A stretch of DNA of 64,000 nt from Bacillus thuringiensis (GTDB taxonomy: Bacteria > Bacillota > Bacilli > Bacillales > Bacillaceae_G). The notes below the pieces were generated by a model. It had not been told where the DNA came from and made no database searches. It was given only the letters and a program-made list of their open reading frames with translations. This document shows positions 63,986 to 64,000 of this stretch, one piece after another; positions within the stretch are counted from its first letter, which is position 1; every line of letters starts with the position of its first letter. Both the position numbers and the translations under genes were made by a program. The stretch is taken from assembly GCF_014932895.1 (NCBI RefSeq), contig NZ_JACYOF010000017.1, forward strand, positions 16,594-80,593, given 5' to 3'.

Positions 63986-64000
63986 TTTATTGGAGAGTTT
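63986..64000 (+). rRNA. rrs: 16S rRNA, first 15 bases
   Basis: TTTATTGGAGAGTTT is the 5' end of Bacillus 16S rRNA, which continues GATCCTGGC beyond the window. It follows two rrn promoters and boxA. Confidence 0.9.

Overview
The window is low-GC Firmicute DNA, almost certainly chromosome of a Bacillus cereus-group strain. Gene order follows the B. subtilis yfkA-E, yfjO-P, yfh and ygaB-perR-ygzB blocks. The spore genes (sspK, gamma-type SASP, pdaA), the anaerobic pflBA pair and eight copies of a repeat that matches the group-specific element bcr1 point the same way. The window opens inside a transporter gene and closes on the first bases of a 16S rRNA gene.

Layout. 1-10.6 kb: end of a DMT transporter, a YhhN lysoplasmalogenase, a type I signal peptidase, a large TPR protein with a decayed dynamin-like GTPase domain, DedA, an EamA transporter under a Fur-type operator, a PNPOx-fold stress protein, the calcium/proton antiporter and YfkD, and the radical-SAM protein YfkAB. 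10.8-16.8 kb: small SE1561-type protein, class I fumarase, PdaA, an AlkA-like glycosylase, a TrmA-family rRNA methyltransferase and TruA. 17-20.6 kb: a RocR-like sigma-54 activator facing a -24/-12 promoter, a tiny lipoyl-like protein and an amino-acid permease. 20.9-27.4 kb: HTH/DUF1232 protein, YtaF-like protein, glutaminase, a PTS IICB with cre sites, and a serine hydrolase. 27.5-33.5 kb: a six-gene cluster that resembles the B. subtilis cge spore-surface locus, with a sigma-K-like promoter, two small beta-barrel proteins, two tandem-domain glycosyltransferases, a nucleotide-sugar dehydrogenase and an epimerase; its last gene is ended by a bcr1 insertion. 34-38.6 kb: pflB, pflA and ugtP. 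38.7-40 kb: a cluster of six DnaA-box-like sites, yfhE, and a GNAT gene preceded by a tRNA-like leader that overlaps a terminator. 40-51.7 kb: an amidohydrolase, then the yfh/yga block (yfhF, recX, yfhH, sspK, yfhJ, yfhP, mutY, yfhS, SASP, ygaB, ygaC, ygaD and an ArAE protein). 52-58 kb: glutamate synthase large subunit and a GSA aminomutase. 58-64 kb: a three-gene ABC-2 transporter, a K+ channel-like protein, Bcp, PerR with its own Per box, a GNAT, YgzB and the rrn promoters with boxA.

Most of the window is core chromosome. The parts that deserve a second look are the tRNA-like/terminator leader at about 39.9 kb, the DnaA-box cluster at 38.7-38.9 kb, the tandem glycosyltransferase cluster, and the behaviour of the bcr1 repeats at gene ends. 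All identities come from reading the sequence and from memory of the families; no database was searched.
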